Shown in pieces: positions 24,096-37,495 of a stretch of DNA of 64,000 nt. The notes beneath the pieces were generated by a model. The model worked only from the letters and a program-made list of their open reading frames with translations. It made no database searches and was not told where the DNA came from. Source of the DNA: Boswellia sacra. Lineage: Eukaryota > Streptophyta > Magnoliopsida > Sapindales > Burseraceae. The stretch lies in NCBI GenBank assembly GCA_013180625.2, contig SNVD02009848.1:186001-250000 (forward strand). Direction: 5' to 3'. Position 1 is the stretch's first letter. Every line of letters begins with the position of its first letter. A program made the translations under genes and the position numbers.

Positions 24096-27039
24096 AATTA
24101 TAAATAATCAAACTAAGTACAAAAGTTAATGACTAGATAAGATTATTCTATATTGATAATTAACTAATCAAATTAGAGTAAAGATATATAAAATTCTTAT
24201 GTGATTAAAGTTATTAGAACAAATAAGTACAAAAAAGGTAGAAATTGATTTCCTCTTCTAATATTTATTAATTTGATTATGTTAAACATATGATATAAAA
24301 AGAGCCAATTTCGTCCCATCCTAGAGTATATGATAGCAAATTAATCACTAATAAAAATGAATACCTTAGAATATCCATACTTACATCAAATTATTAATTA
24401 CTTATATCACATATAGTATTAAGGTTATATTTGGTATGAGACATGGTACAACACTATTTTACTATATTTTATTAAATAGTATAATACACGTGTTTTTGTT
24501 GTAACTTAGTATAAATACAAAATACAACTATTAGATGCATAGCTATTGTATCAAATTATGCAGAGTTAATATATAACATTAGCATCACGTAGTATCCCAC
24601 TAATTTAAAAAGAAAAAGAATAATTCATTATAATTAATCTATACTACATTATTATTATTATAAAAATTATTTAAATATATTTGTAATTTTAATATTTATG
24701 TAAAAAAAAAAAAAAACTGTAATAGGAGGAGTGGCTGGACGCCATGGAGTCGGCGTCGGAGCAGTGGCTGGAAATCATTTGACGATGAATTCAACATTAG
24801 AAAGATCGGGAAGAGCCGATCTACGATGGTGGTGATAGTTTCATCATTTAAGCAGTGGTTTATCAGCAAGAGTGGTTAACACGTGGCAGCTAAATTTTTC
24901 TTCACCTTCTCCAGCTATAAACAATCTTTTGAGATGTCGAAAATCATGTCAATGTATAGATCTTTTCACGATGATCAATACGAGTATGGATGTGTCACAA
25001 TCGGCAGGAGTGATTAACACATGCGGAAGCTAGATTTTTCTTCACCTTCTTTAGCCAAAAATAATCTTCTAAGATGTACAAAATCATGTCAATGCATAGA
25101 TTGTTTCCCAAAAAGTGTTCACAATTCGTTGAAGCTATTTTAGAAATGTCATTCATGTCATCATAAAGTAAATTGCCTAAAAGTCTTCCTACCTGAAATT
25201 CAAGCCAAATGAGATGATCTTAGATATGTTTCCTCCTATCTTTGTAGTCTAATTCAACTCTCTACAAGGTCTCATATATTTATACCAAATTCTCATCTAG
25301 ATTTCAAGGGTACACCATTGTTTATTTTTTTTCATTTGCTCTGATTGCCACGCATTATTTCCAAGAATTTCAGCCTTTTGAAAGTTTTTCATTAAATATA
25401 TACAACGTGGCATCTCCTGGTCGATTGGAGACCTTGAGGTGAAGTGGGCAAGCTCCTCAAACTTATGCAAAGTCTCTCTTTGATATTAATACATGTAGAC
25501 ATGTCCTCCCAATCTAGAAGTTAGTCTTGTAATTTGTTCACAATTCATTGTGGGTCTTTTTGTCTTCTGCTATTAAAAAAATGAGGCTCGACATAACTGG
25601 GTGACTTCCCTAAAGACTTGTTTAGAGACGTCCATGGTGAAACCCAAGAATTAATCGAATATCAAATTCAAGTGGGGATAACTTGAATTATAAAAGAAAA
25701 AAAAAAGTGTTAAATGGAGACAATTTCCATCATCGCTTCCAAAGAAGTCAAATGAAAGATCAACATGAACACGTGCAATGTACCTTATGCCATGGTCATA
25801 ATATTCATATCAATCTCATCATGTTCCATGGATGATAAATTATAGCTTGGATAAAAAATTAAAGTTATTGGAGTCAAATTTAATTAGTATTTCAGCAAGG
25901 AAGATTAATTATGTTCTCAATTACATATATAAATGAACTAAATGCAATTATTGAAGCTTGCATATAATTATGAAGATTGGAGTTTTTTATCAAGGTAAAC
26001 CTCGAAGCACTTTCGCTCTTTTAATATAGTCTGTGAGAGTGGTTGAAGCTTGGAATTAACGAGGCCATGCAGTTCCTATTCAGTTAGAAATAAGAACACT
26101 ACACTATAAACACAATAATTTTATTTACTGTTGATTTATTCTCTCTCTTACATTTGTTGACTTGTTTTTTAAGTTAAGGATCCAATATTAACATTCTATT
26201 TGTAAATATATTAGCAATACCAATTATAAATAACGATAGCCTTTCTCATTGTAGCCAAACCCAACGGTAGTGCCTAGGTGACCGAAAAGTGGTTCTAATT
26301 CAATAATAAGTTTACTAATGGATAGACTTAGAAAAAGAAAACCTCTCTCTCGTAACAGTGCACATATCATCTTGGAGGAAAAAAGCTAATAATAAGACCT
26401 TTAACAATCTATTTTGCCTAGCACCTTTGACAAAATGATCAATAATATCTTCCTCCAATTTTGTTCACAAAATATATAAAAATCTAGCAGGCCTCCAACG
26501 CCCACAAACAAAGCTCTTACAGTATCTGTTGACATCATAATCTACAAGTTTAGCCGAATTTTATAAGGTTTACTAAAGCTCATAAGGTTGCCATGCCTAG
26601 TGTTCCAACACTAAAAGCTCATTTTAGCTCATTTTAACATACTTGACTCTCTTTACTTGCAGACTTATGCATCAAAGTGGCCATGCTTGCAACTTGCATG
26701 GATGCCCATTAACAATAATAGGTTTCTTTGTAGTTGGATGAGAATATCGCCACAATTTAGTTAAGGAATTAGGATACCAAATTCTTACTCCCATAATATA
26801 CGTTAAAAAAAAAAAATTAAGATGCGTTAGGATTGCTTTTGAAAATCTATATAGCTTATCCTAAAGAAAGAAAGGAAAAAAAAATATATCACATATCTAG
26901 GTGTTTGGTAAACATTTTCAAAATTGAGTCTCTGAGTAACACTAGATTTTAAAAGTAAAGGTGACATCTTTTGAAATCTGATTTTGAAAACTTAATTTAT
27001 AGATAGATCGAAATATCAAAATTGATCATCTTATATAAA
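24096..27039. other. Intergenic AT-rich region
   Basis: No gene supported. A short GC-richer island at about 24722-24790 (EEWLDAMESASEQW in one frame) has no recognised homologue. The only structure is the direct repeat listed separately. Confidence 0.45.
24862..25106 (+). repeat. Direct repeat of about 100 bp, two copies
   Basis: Copies at about 24862-24961 and 24999-25106 share agtggttaacac / agattttt-cttcaccttct / aatcatgtcaatg-atagat with about 80% identity. No coding potential seen. Confidence 0.75.
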
Positions 27040-28218
27040 TAGAGATGTAAAAAGGGTCGGGCCGGGCACGAGTACGACATGGTCCAGTACAAAATCTTAT
27101 AGTCCAAGTACAATACGAACATGAATATTGTAGCAACACGGTACAGTACGAAACGAGGATTGGATTGGACTATGCCTAAAAGTTTGGTACAATGGGCCGT
27201 GCTAGCACGAACCACGACCGTGCCAAGCACAAAGCAAGATTGGACCATGCCAAGCACGAGACATGATAAGCATGAATAGGGTACGAATGAGCACAATTAC
27301 TTTTTTTCTTTTAATTCATTTGATAAAATAAGTCAATTTTGAATCAAAATAAATAAATTATTTGGTTTAAATGAATATATTCAGAGACCAAGTTGTTTTA
27401 TTATAGTGTTATAACAATTAAAAGTCAAGTGAAATTTATTTTCTCTTCTTACTTTCTATTTTTTTTCACATGCCTTCTATATTCTTAGTTTATTTCGTTT
27501 TACACTCCTATTTCATTCCTTCCTATAAATCTCTATTTCTTTTCATCTGTCTTATACTATAAACCCTTTTTTAATCAAAAGAAATGATACAAAATAAGTC
27601 TTAATTATAATAATGGAAATCTCATACTATATTTGAAGAATTGTATTTTTATTCAAATTATTAATAAAGAATTCAATAATTTTTTAAGAAATTGACTAGT
27701 ACATATATATTTGTTTAAATAAAATTTTAATACTCTTACTTTTAACAAAGCAAATGAAATAATTTTTAACTCAAGATAGTAATAATTAATAAAAATAGTT
27801 TAAACGTGTTATTTATAAATTCTTAAAAATTTTAGATTATTAAAAAATTCAATTTGATTTTAAAGATAAGTCTATTTTTCTTGAAAGAGATGTTTAGGGC
27901 TCATAAATAAGGGATTAATTAGTCTCTTTAAGATATACATATGTCTTTTTTATAAAAATTTAAAGATTAAGATAAAAGAGATTTGTACATATCTCTACCC
28001 CATTCGGACTAAGTATAAAAAGACACGGTCCTAAGCATGACACGGTCTAATTGGGCCATGCTATATGGACCATGTTGGGCCTTCAATTTTTTTTTTTAGT
28101 GCTAAGCATGGTATGACATGAAATACTATTTGTGTTGGGCTAAAAACAGTACAAATAGTGTTATGGGCCTAAAATTTTTGGGTCGTGCAAGCATAGTATG
28201 GTACGTTTTACATGCCTA
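27040..28218. mobile_element. Non-autonomous hAT-like element
   Basis: The left end tagagatgtaaaaagggtcg and the inverted complement of the right end (taggcatgtaaaacgtacc) form a hAT-type TIR. The 8-bp flanks tatataaa (27032-27039) and taagtaaa (28219-28226) agree at 6 of 8 positions. Both subterminal regions are rich in gtacgac / gcacgg / gggcc motifs typical of plant hAT elements. The AT-rich centre (27300-27990) has no transposase. Confidence 0.72.
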
Positions 28219-28599
28219 TAAGTAAATAAAAATCCAAAAAAAAAAATTCTTAAAGATAAAAATATTAAAATTGATTAATTTTAGTTTATAAATTATAAAA
28301 TCAAATTTACTAAAACTTGTCACTCAAAAAAATTTCTAAAAATTCAAAAAGGGTTGATGGAGAAGTTTATTTGAGATCTATTAAATCTTTGTTGTCCAGC
28401 CTCAATATATTTTTAGGCCAAGTTATTGTATTTGATGTAAGAAAATGGCTAGGATCTCTAGAGCCATAACTAAGACGACCAATGAGGCTTAAGTTCCAAA
28501 AGATATAACATGGACGGCCAATGAAGCTTTCATCATGACACAAAAGTAAAGTTTCATAGTGTAAAGGTTGTAATTTACCTAATTGATCAGTGGAAGAAG
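28219..28599. other. Spacer between hAT-like element and SIRE-like LTR
   Basis: No gene or repeat recognised. Confidence 0.5.
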
Positions 28600-29438
28600 T
28601 GTGAGATCTAAAAGCATAGATCAGTTAGATGTAATATAACAGTAAACTATAAAATAAAATGGCACAGAAGGATCTACGTGGTTTGATTATAAAAACCTAC
28701 ATCTATGAATAGTTTAAAGTTGCGATTCACTAAGTTCTTGCTTGTACAATCTTTAGGTGTGTTTATAGTGCTAAATCATTCTCACACACTAACCTAATCT
28801 TTATAAAACAAAATTCCAATAAGCTTTTAAACCCTAGTAATACTATCCACTCTCTATTGCTGATAACTTAACAGAGTACTATAAAGTAACACATAACAAC
28901 GATATTTGACTCTGAATTACATAAACACTCAATTCACAAGTTCTCTCAAGTGAATACTAACTCAAATAGACTTAAACAAAATTAATGCACAATCACAACC
29001 TCTCATACTTGAATAAAATCTCATAAAACAATAATCAAATGCACACTTCAATTTTGGTGTCGAGGCTCTACTCAATATTTTGAAATGCGGTGCCCACACA
29101 CATACATATAAGTTATAGAAAATAACTTTATATATAGTGTGAAGTTCAATTGCCCTTCTCATCAATATCTTGTAGAATCTTAATCAAACTCAAATGGTAA
29201 GTATAGGATATCAATCAATAATATAGGAAGTGATATAATAAACTTCTAAGTAAACTAGAATACTCGATTTAATATCATAATCTAATAAGGGATATTCAAT
29301 ATGAATAAAATACTTTCTAATAAAGGCTTTTAGAAACAGTAAAACAAGAAATAATATAAACCAATATTTTTATTACAAATTTGTTCGAAATCAATCACGT
29401 TCAAGGCACATGCTAAGATGTCACTTTTGACACTAACA
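28600..29438 (-). repeat. 3' LTR of SIRE-like element
   Basis: 839 bp with TG...CA ends. Aligns along its full length with the split right LTR. A TATA-like tatatata lies near 29130. Confidence 0.88.
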
Positions 29439-30044
29439 ATCTTTGCTTTTTGATAACTTGTGATGAAAACATCAACTTATTTTTGAAACAGCGACCAACA
29501 TATAAAAACATGTCTAATGTAATTGAAAACAAACATACAACACATAACCAAAAGTACCACTATGATAGTGATAATGAAATGTAAGTTATCAAACACAAAA
29601 CAAAAATAGTCATAACAAAAAATGAGTGAAATCAAATAACCTGCAAGTAAAGTGATCGGAGCTAATGTGACTAACATATCAAATAACTTGCAAGTAAAGT
29701 ATCAGATCAAAAGATAAACTGCTATAAATCAAAGTAAACAGAGCTGATAAACTACAAGCAAATAAACTTCTGCAAAGAAATCAAAGTTAATCAAACACAA
29801 TGCAGACAATTTAAACCTTACATGTAATATAGATTAGTTCCTCCAAAGTTCAAATGCATCAGAGCATAATAAGCAAAAACAATTAGTCCCTCTAACTAAA
29901 AACTTCTCCCAAAAAAAAATTCAGAAACCAATCTTCTCCCCCTTGGTTTCAAAACAAATTCCAAAAAAAAAACTTAAAAACTTAAAAACAGAACATCAAA
30001 TGAAAAACAAAGTTAAAAAAATTGATATGAAATTAGTGCAATCT
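29439..30044. other. Noncoding 3' region of SIRE-like element
   Basis: Between the extra ORF and the 3' LTR. A-rich on the plus strand, no ORF recognised; the polypurine tract is not sharply defined. Confidence 0.5.
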
Positions 30045-31817
30045 TACTGACTTGTGAACTGGTAGTTTGGGTGGTAGTCCATGTCTCTTTTTGGTTCTCC
30101 TAGTTATGGTTTTGAATCTTTTGCCCTTGGTGGATGTAGTAGGTTGCTCAAAAGCAGTTGGAGTGTCTTAGTGAACTAATATATCAGTAGATGAGGTAGT
30201 AACTTCAGCAACAATTATTCTGATCTCTTGATCTCTCCTTTCAACGCTAGTCTCAAATGCTAAGACACATCCATATTCTGTAATAATCACATGAGAGATT
30301 CAGTTGCAACTTCTGGTGGAATCTCCTCTGTTGCTTTCTCCAGTTTAGAAGTTAGCTCAAGGGAAGGTTCTTCATAATATGACGGAGTATGTTGTGGAGT
30401 AGGAACATGAGGTGTTGGTTCCACTTGTGCTGGTTCTTCTGTGCTTGGATCATGTGTTTGCTCTATAGCTACTTACTTGTTGACAGATTTCTTTTTAACA
30501 ATCTTGACATTTTTCTTTGTCTTCAGCTCAGTGCCTTTGTCTTTCTTCTTTGCACTCTTTTGCTTCTTCTTCTTTGCTTCTTGTTTGTCATAACTACAGT
30601 TTGTTTAGCATGTTGATCAACATGTTCCTCTTCTTGCCTAAACACCTTAAGATATTCTTCCATTGTCTCATTAGTTGGCATTTGAGGTGTTTCATCTACA
30701 AGTTCTTTGCCATCAAACTTCTTCTTTAACTCAAGTTGCTTGCCCTTGATATCCTATACAATATCAGCTAAAACAACATTGATTAGTGCTAACTATTCTT
30801 CCATACTACTCATTGGATTTGGTCTGACCCTTCTTGGTCTTGGTTAAGGATTATCAAGCAAATCAATTTCGTAATGTAGTCTAGACAAGAAGCCTTTTGT
30901 GTTAGGCTTAAGCATGATCTCAAATGTCTCTTTAAAACTCATAGGAATACCATTTTGAGCCAAAATTCCTTGAATCATACAAGTTAACATAAGCAGGTGA
31001 TAATTACATTTGTAAGGTATAATCTGAACTATCATTCTATACATCCACAAACCCAAATTTATTGGCCTATTTTTACCCAAATAGAATAGATATTTACCCT
31101 ATCATCACTAACTTGATTTTGATGGGTTGAAAAGAACCAATCAAATTATGCAATCTTATGTAGAACCTTATATTTCTTAATGAGATATTATTGTTCAATT
31201 CCATCTTTTGGGTTCCAAGCCAGATTATCATGATTGATTAATTCCTTAATCACATCTTCCATAACAAGATCATCATGAACATGATGTAAACTCTAAATAG
31301 GTATGTCAAAGAACGTATTAATCACATGGGGAGAAAACTTCACCAATATACCTCTACAATACACCTTGTGATAATAAAAACTCTTAAGATTATCAATCAA
31401 ATCAGGTATATTAGCCTAAAACTCTTGAATGAGAGTCTTAACAAGAGGCAAAAAAATTGTTTACTGATCTAGTCCAGTAGATGGACTCAAGAATCTCACA
31501 AGGCCATATTTGTTGAAATCAAATACCTTTCATTGACCTTTCAATTTGTAACTTCCTCTTCAAAATGTGCTTCTGAAAATTGTTCTTCACTTCAGTAGTG
31601 AGAAACTTGTTAAACTTAGGCCGTCTCTTGTCTTTCATGCTCCTTACTTAACTTTATCATCATCGGTCATTGCAGGATCACTCAGAATCTTCACATGTTA
31701 TTCTTCTTGTTGTTGTGATTGTTTTGAGCGCATGCTGTCATGACTGGAATTTTCCCCAAAATCGCTTCATGAAGATGAGCTGCTAGTGGATTTCTCATAT
31801 TCAGTCGAAGAAGCCAT
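30045..31817 (-). pseudogene. Extra ORF downstream of pol, Transposase_32-like (putative plant transposon protein)
   Basis: The ATG at 31817 gives MASSTEYEKSTSSSS. A domain follows with FNKYGLVRFLSPSTGLD, FYYHKVYCRGILVKFSPHVINTFF and, after further breaks, INLGLWMYRMI. This resembles the Pfam 'putative plant transposon protein' domain (PF20167), which has no proven function. A C-terminal tail is Lys/Arg-rich (KKSVNK, RRSKRVQRRK) and then Pro/Glu-rich. It lies between RNase H and the 3' LTR, the position of the env-like ORF in SIRE1. I see no convincing transmembrane or fusion segment, so env is not supported. Many stops interrupt it. Confidence 0.6.
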
Positions 31818-32649
31818 TATTGTGATTAAAGTTATTGCTACGTGAGGGTTCAAAGGAACATATGCAATACATGATTTTAATAGAGAACAAAATAACCCTA
31901 AATTAATTATGATAAACTTGGAAATAGAGTATCCCAGTCCAATTCAATTCCCATAACAAAATCAGATTTGATTTTCCAAAACAAACCATTAATGAAATTA
32001 ATGACATAATTCAAGAATAGATTTTAAGTAAAATAAGAAATTCTACAAAGACACTGATTTCTGCCACTGAAAACTCTCTGCCTCAATCTAATAATGTTGA
32101 CATGACACTTATTAACACATGGACACATATAAGAAGATCAAATCTCAATCAAGCATAAGCGACATCATATGTTATAACTAATGTAACAGAAAACAATTAT
32201 AATTAACAAAACAATAAAAGTGAACATCATATGAATCATTCTAAAGAACATATTTTCAAAGTTGTTTATAAGCCACATAAGAAAGCTGTTTAACTTCATT
32301 TTTTATTCAATTGAGATGTCAAAAATAACATTTTGACATATTCACACAAATTAATCACATTGGATTATGAATTAAACACAGTAGCTTTCACACAATATAG
32401 AGGTGACATTTTTCACTTGAGTGGGTGAACTCAACATATTTCCTAAATACATTAAGGTTACTCTCTATGATGGCTTTCACACATCTTATATTGGTAGCTC
32501 GCTCTGTATTTTTCATTTGTGACTAGTATCTTAATAAAAACATAACATAGATTACAACTCACCTATGCTTGATTAGAAGAAAATTTATGATATTTTAGAT
32601 ATACTTGACATAATAGCAATGCTTATTCAAAAAATTGACAAATGCATAA

Positions 32650-33230
32650 GGCTTTTCTTAGATTCTCAAATCTTGATGCATCTAATCCCTGAGTGAATGA
32701 GTTAGCCAATTGTTTTTTTAGTAAAAATGTGTTCAATGTGTATCATCTTTCACTCTACAAGCTCCCTTATAAAATGGTATCTTATATCAATGAGTTTTGT
32801 TCTAGAATATTGGACTAGATTTTTTAAAATATTTATAGCACCAATATTATCACAAAGCACGGTTATAGGTTTTTGTTGAATACTATAATCACTTAGCATT
32901 TGTTTTATCCACAGGAATTGTGTACAACAACTCGATGACATATTTCTGCAGTGGACAAGGAGAGGGAATTTTGCTTCTTGCTATACCAAGATACCAAGTG
33001 AGTACCAAGGTAGAAACATCCTTCTGTTGTGCTTTTTCTATTAGCAGCATTCCTTGCCCAATCAGCATCACAAAACATTATAAGACAAACATTTATTTCT
33101 TTAGAAAACCATATCCCATAATCATAAGTTCCATGTACATACTCAATGATTCTTTTGGCTACTACCAAATGAGATTCCTTAGGACTTGCTTGAAATCTTG
33201 CACAAATCCTACATTGAAACACAAATTTGG
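32650..33230 (-). pseudogene. SIRE-like RNase H domain
   Basis: The minus strand reads KRIIEYVHGTYDYGIWF, FCDADWARNAANRKSTTEGCFYLG, LVSWYSKKQNSLSLSTAE, then from 32941 QMLSDYSIQQKPITVLCDN and TKLIDIRYHFIRELVE. These are standard copia RNase H blocks. Frame changes near 32930 split it. Confidence 0.88.
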
Positions 33231-34130
33231 TCTTCTTATAGTGAGGTACAATAAGCTACCAATGATGCATCTATACAGACTTGCATCAACCTCTTTTCTT
33301 GCATCACTTTGGAAAGTTTCAAGTTAGTATATATAGGAGTTCCAACAGGTTTTGCCTTCTCAAGTTCAAATTTCTTTACAAGGTTCTTAGCATATTTTAA
33401 TTAAGATATGAACATCTCATCATTCATTTACTTAACCCGCAATCCAAGAAAGAAATTTAATTCTCTTACCATACTCATTTCAAACTCTTTCTACATCAAC
33501 TTAACAAACTCATCAGTCTTGGTTTTGTTAGTTGAGCCAAACACAGTATCATTCATATGCATTTGAGCAATAATAAAATAACTAGATGCATATTTGATAA
33601 ACAAAATCTTATCATTGCTTCTGCTAGTGTAACCTCTCTTAATCATAAAATTTATCAACATTTTATATCAAGCTCTAGGAGCTTGTTTCGAGCCATACAA
33701 AGCTTTATGCAACTTATAGATAAAATCTAAATGTTTAATATCTTCAAATCCTTTAGGCTATTCAATACAAGCCTCTTCATTAAGATAGCTATTCAAGAAT
33801 GCTGTCTTAACATCCATTCAATATAATTTAAAATCAAACAAGCAAGCATTTGCAAGAAGTAATATGTAGACTTAAGTCGAGCTATTGGTACAAAGGTTTC
33901 ATCACAGTCTATGCCTTATAATTGTGTGTAATGTTGTGCCACTAACCTAGGTTTATTTCTAACTACTTGTCCATTCTCATTAGTTTTGTTCTTAAATATC
34001 CACTTAGTTCCAATGACATTTGCATTTTGTGGCTTAAGAACTAATTCCCAAACTTCATTTCTTTTAAACTAATTAAGTTCATCCTTCATAGCTTGAATCC
34101 AAACATCATCTTTTATTCTTAGACTCAATT
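33231..34130 (-). pseudogene. SIRE-like reverse transcriptase with destroyed catalytic box
   Basis: WIQAMKDELN, VIGTKWIFKNKTNENG and RNKPRLVAQHYTQ are followed by fragments of the palm. The catalytic YVDD box should lie in the IIAQ-YVDD-xxFG context. Here, at about 33595-33537, it reads IIAQ-MHMNDTVFG, so the first Asp is Asn and Tyr is His. RT activity is lost irrespective of the many stops. Confidence 0.82.
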
Positions 34131-34459
34131 AATGAAACATAACAAACAAATCTTACCTGATTTCTTACCTTGGTCTTAATCTTTATCATGCCATCTAGAT
34201 TTCCAAAGATTGAGCTGCTTGGGTATGCCTTTTGTATCCAAAAAGGTGGATATATTCTCTTGTCATCATTTCTGATTAAGTTTCTATCCAAGTCTGTGCT
34301 GTTAGATGTCGCTATTATGTTTGATGCAACAGTAGTTGTTTCTTCTTTCATAATAGAATCTTCCTTACTATTACTGCTGGCTGGTGCTAAACGTTTTGTA
34401 TTTTTGTGAAGCTGGTTATGCTTTCTTCATAAGAATACTTTAGAAAATCATCATGATCA

Positions 34460-35340
34460 TCGAACATTACATTTATAGACTCCGTTATAGTCTTAGTTCA
34501 AAGAATGTAAACACGAAATGTCTTGCTGTTCAGTGTATATCCCACAAAGATTCCTTCGTCACTTTTTGGATTACATTTACCTAACTGCTCTATATCATTT
34601 AAGATGAAATGCCTACATCCAAAAACATAAAAATACTTCAAGTTAGGTTTTTATCCTTTTAAAATCTCATAAGGAGTTTGGTTAGTGCGAGGTCTTAGAA
34701 AAAGTCTATTTGAAATATAATAAGTAGTGCTTATTGCTTAAGCCCATAGCCTTTTGGTCAACTTAGCATCACTCTAGCCATTTCTTAAAGTGTCTTGTTC
34801 TTTCTTTCTATATTATCATTCTGTTTATGTGTTTTAGGAGCTCAAAACTCATGAAATTCCATGATATTTGTAGAAATAAGCATACTTGATATTTTCAAAC
34901 TCCTTGCCATGGTCACTTTTTATCCTTACTATGCTACCATTATTTTTATTTTGCTCATTCTCAAGTTTCACACAAAGATTTTTGAAAGCTTTAAAAGTGT
35001 CAGACTTTTCTCTAATAAAATCAATCTATGTGTATCTAGAAAAATCATCAACAAAAATAAATATATATCTCTTACCAGAAATACTTTTATTTTATATAGA
35101 ACCCATGAGATCCATATGAAAGCAAATCAAGTATTTTTTATGTACTAAGATGTGTAATAGACTTATGTGACCATCTAATTTGTTTTCCCAATTGACATAG
35201 TCCACCTATAATAGCTTCTAACTTAGTTAATTTAAGCAAGTCCTTGTATTTTAAATGTCTTAACTTTTGATGCCATAATTCCAGATCTAATATTTTAGAA
35301 TGAAACACATTTGTTACCAAGAAACAATTATCAAAAGATC
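34460..35340 (-). pseudogene. SIRE-like integrase
   Basis: GAG-pre-integrase (ELWHQKLRHLKYKDLLKL) at 35320-35270 is followed by YIFIFVDDFSRYT (first catalytic Asp) and IVRIKSDHGKEFEN (second Asp; Gly-Lys-Glu-Phe). A region with remnants of SNRLFLRPRTNQTPYEI and YVFGCRHFILND comes next. Broken by many stops. Confidence 0.85.
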
Positions 35341-35419
35341 TATTATCTTCTAAAATGCATTTTCCTACATCATCTAAAACTATGCATTTGTTCTAGGTAA
35401 AGTTAATAACATACCTGTC

Positions 35420-35720
35420 ATCACATATCTAACTAATGCTAATCAGATTAGCTTTCAATCCATCAACAAGCAAGACATTTTGAAATTTAGATAAGCCTTT
35501 AACATTTAACGTGCCCTTACCAATTGCCTTTCTCTTTGCACTATTACCATATGTGAAATTTTCTTCATTACATGACTCAAAATTTTTCAAAAGATTCTTA
35601 ATTCCAGTCATATGCATGGAATAATCACTGTCAAAATGCCATGTGTCATTAGAAGAATCATTAAGTGCAATAAAACCAACATTACAAGTTATTATGTCTT
35701 TTTTAACCCACTGTTGTTGT
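35420..35720 (-). pseudogene. SIRE-like protease remnant
   Basis: WHFDSDYSMHMTGIKNLLKNF corresponds to the SIRE motif WYLDSGCSRHMTG, with the DSG triad changed to DSD. VLLVDGLKANLISIS follows. The loss of Gly after DS makes it inactive. Confidence 0.85.
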
Positions 35721-37434
35721 GTCTTAGGTGACTACTTGAACTATTTTGACCTTTCATGCAAAAGACTCAATAATTTAAAACATCTAGATTTGATATGCCC
35801 TTTGACAACATAAAAATAATATGTTGGAATAAATTTTCTTACTTTTTTAGGACTGGATTTAAAAGAACTCAAAGGAGACATAAAAACATCATTCCTTTTC
35901 AAACTAAAACTTGACCTTTTTAAGCTAGGTTCAGAAGTGTTACCTGATGTTAAAGCTTTTACAAACACTATTTTTGATGAAGATGTAAGGTTACCTTCTT
36001 AATAACTCAAGCCATGTTTGTTGAAATTGTCTCTTCCAAAGCTCAAAACTTGGCCAAGTTTTGCAAACCCAATTCTGAATTAATCGACAGACCTTCTACT
36101 TTCAAGCAATTTTGCTATAATTTTCTTAACATGTTTTGATTTATTTTTCGAAGCAGACTCTAGTAGACTTCATTATCTTTCGCATTCCAACACTTCATTA
36201 TCCTTCTTCAAGAGCTTGATTTCTTCTTTCTGATTCAGCTATTCAGCATAACATGCGTTATAGTTTTCTTGTAACTTATCATAATATTCAGGATCATTTT
36301 CTGCATCTGAATGTTCATCATCAGTTTTGCACTTTTTCGTTATATTGGACATAATAGCTTTCCTTTTATTAGCTATAGATGTTGTGAATGCCGCAAAGTT
36401 GCTTATGCGTTCTTGGTCATCTAAATAGTTTCTGAATCATCACTATATATAGCTAACATCCAATTGTTCTTTCTTTTTTCTTGAGATTAGCACATTCAAA
36501 TTCAATATTCCTATAACTAGAACACTCATAGCGCTGAATTTGCCCTTTCCTATCAAGTTGTTTTGGACTTTTCTTGTCATTCTCCTTGTTGAATTTTTGA
36601 ACTTGTCATCACTTAAGTTTGACACCTTTCCTTGATTCTTTTTCCTGAAATTCTTTTTCATGAACTTAAAATAATTCTTTGCTAGAAAAGCAATATGCTT
36701 TGACTCAATTTCATCAAACTCATCATTACCTTCATTATCGAATTTTTCAGTTTTAACTGTGAATGCAATGCTTTTACCTTGTTAGCTTTCTTGTGCTATG
36801 ATTAATCTCACAATTTTGAAAATGCTAACAACTTTATCAATTCTCATCTCATCAGTGCTCTTTATTTCTTTAATGGTTGAGATCTTTGGTTGAAATTTAT
36901 CACGAGTAGACCTAATAATCTTACTAACAATTTTTGCGTCTGTAAAAGTTTTACCAAGCATATATATAGAATTTGTAATACGACACAGCTTTGAATAAAA
37001 ATCAGATATTGACTTATCCTCATGCATCATTAGATTCTCAAATTATGAATTCAATGTCATCAATTTAGATCTTTTACGAGAAGCTGTACCTTCATGTTTC
37101 ACCTTAAGAATATCCTAAGCTTCTTTATCTATTTTGTATCTTGAAATCTGACCAAAGTTGTTAAGATCAATAGCTACAAAAATGGCATTGAGTGCCTTTG
37201 AAATCCAAGTAGAATGTTTGTACTCCTTATCAATCCATTCCTCCTTAGGTTTAAGTTCAAAAGCTTCAAAAGCATTCAATTGCATTATGGTGTCCAGCCT
37301 CTAAGAACACTAGTCCATGCCCTATCATCAAGAGATTTGATAAACATCATTATTCTTACTTTCTAATATGAATAATTACCGTCATCAAGAATCAAAGGTT
37401 GTGATCTAGATCTACTATTTTGTATAAACTTCAT
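35721..37434 (-). pseudogene. SIRE-like gag remnant
   Basis: The ATG at 37434 starts MKFIQNSRSRSQPLILDDGNYSY, then KVRIMMFIKSLDDRAWTSVL, a standard SIRE gag N-terminus. From 37030, DKSISDFYSKLCRITNS and SKIIRSTRDKFQPKISTIKE belong to the UBN2 gag region. The zinc knuckle near 36540-36470 is degenerate (YECSSYRNIEFEC, expected CCHC). The long spacer to protease is Lys-rich. Interrupted by many stops. Confidence 0.83.
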
Positions 37435-37481
37435 GCCTTCAAATCAATGTGATATTTCTTCACTTGTACGTTAGGGAACCT

Positions 37482-37493
37482 ACTTTGATACCA
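37482..37493 (-). other. Primer binding site of SIRE-like element
   Basis: Plus-strand ctttgatacca lies three bases from the right LTR, the complement of TGGTATCAAAG, a tRNA-Met-type site. Confidence 0.75.
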
Positions 37494-37495
37494 AT

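Noticed and set aside
30045..31817. Envelope gene of the SIRE-like element
   Set aside because: No convincing signal peptide, transmembrane or fusion region; similarity points to the Transposase_32-like domain.
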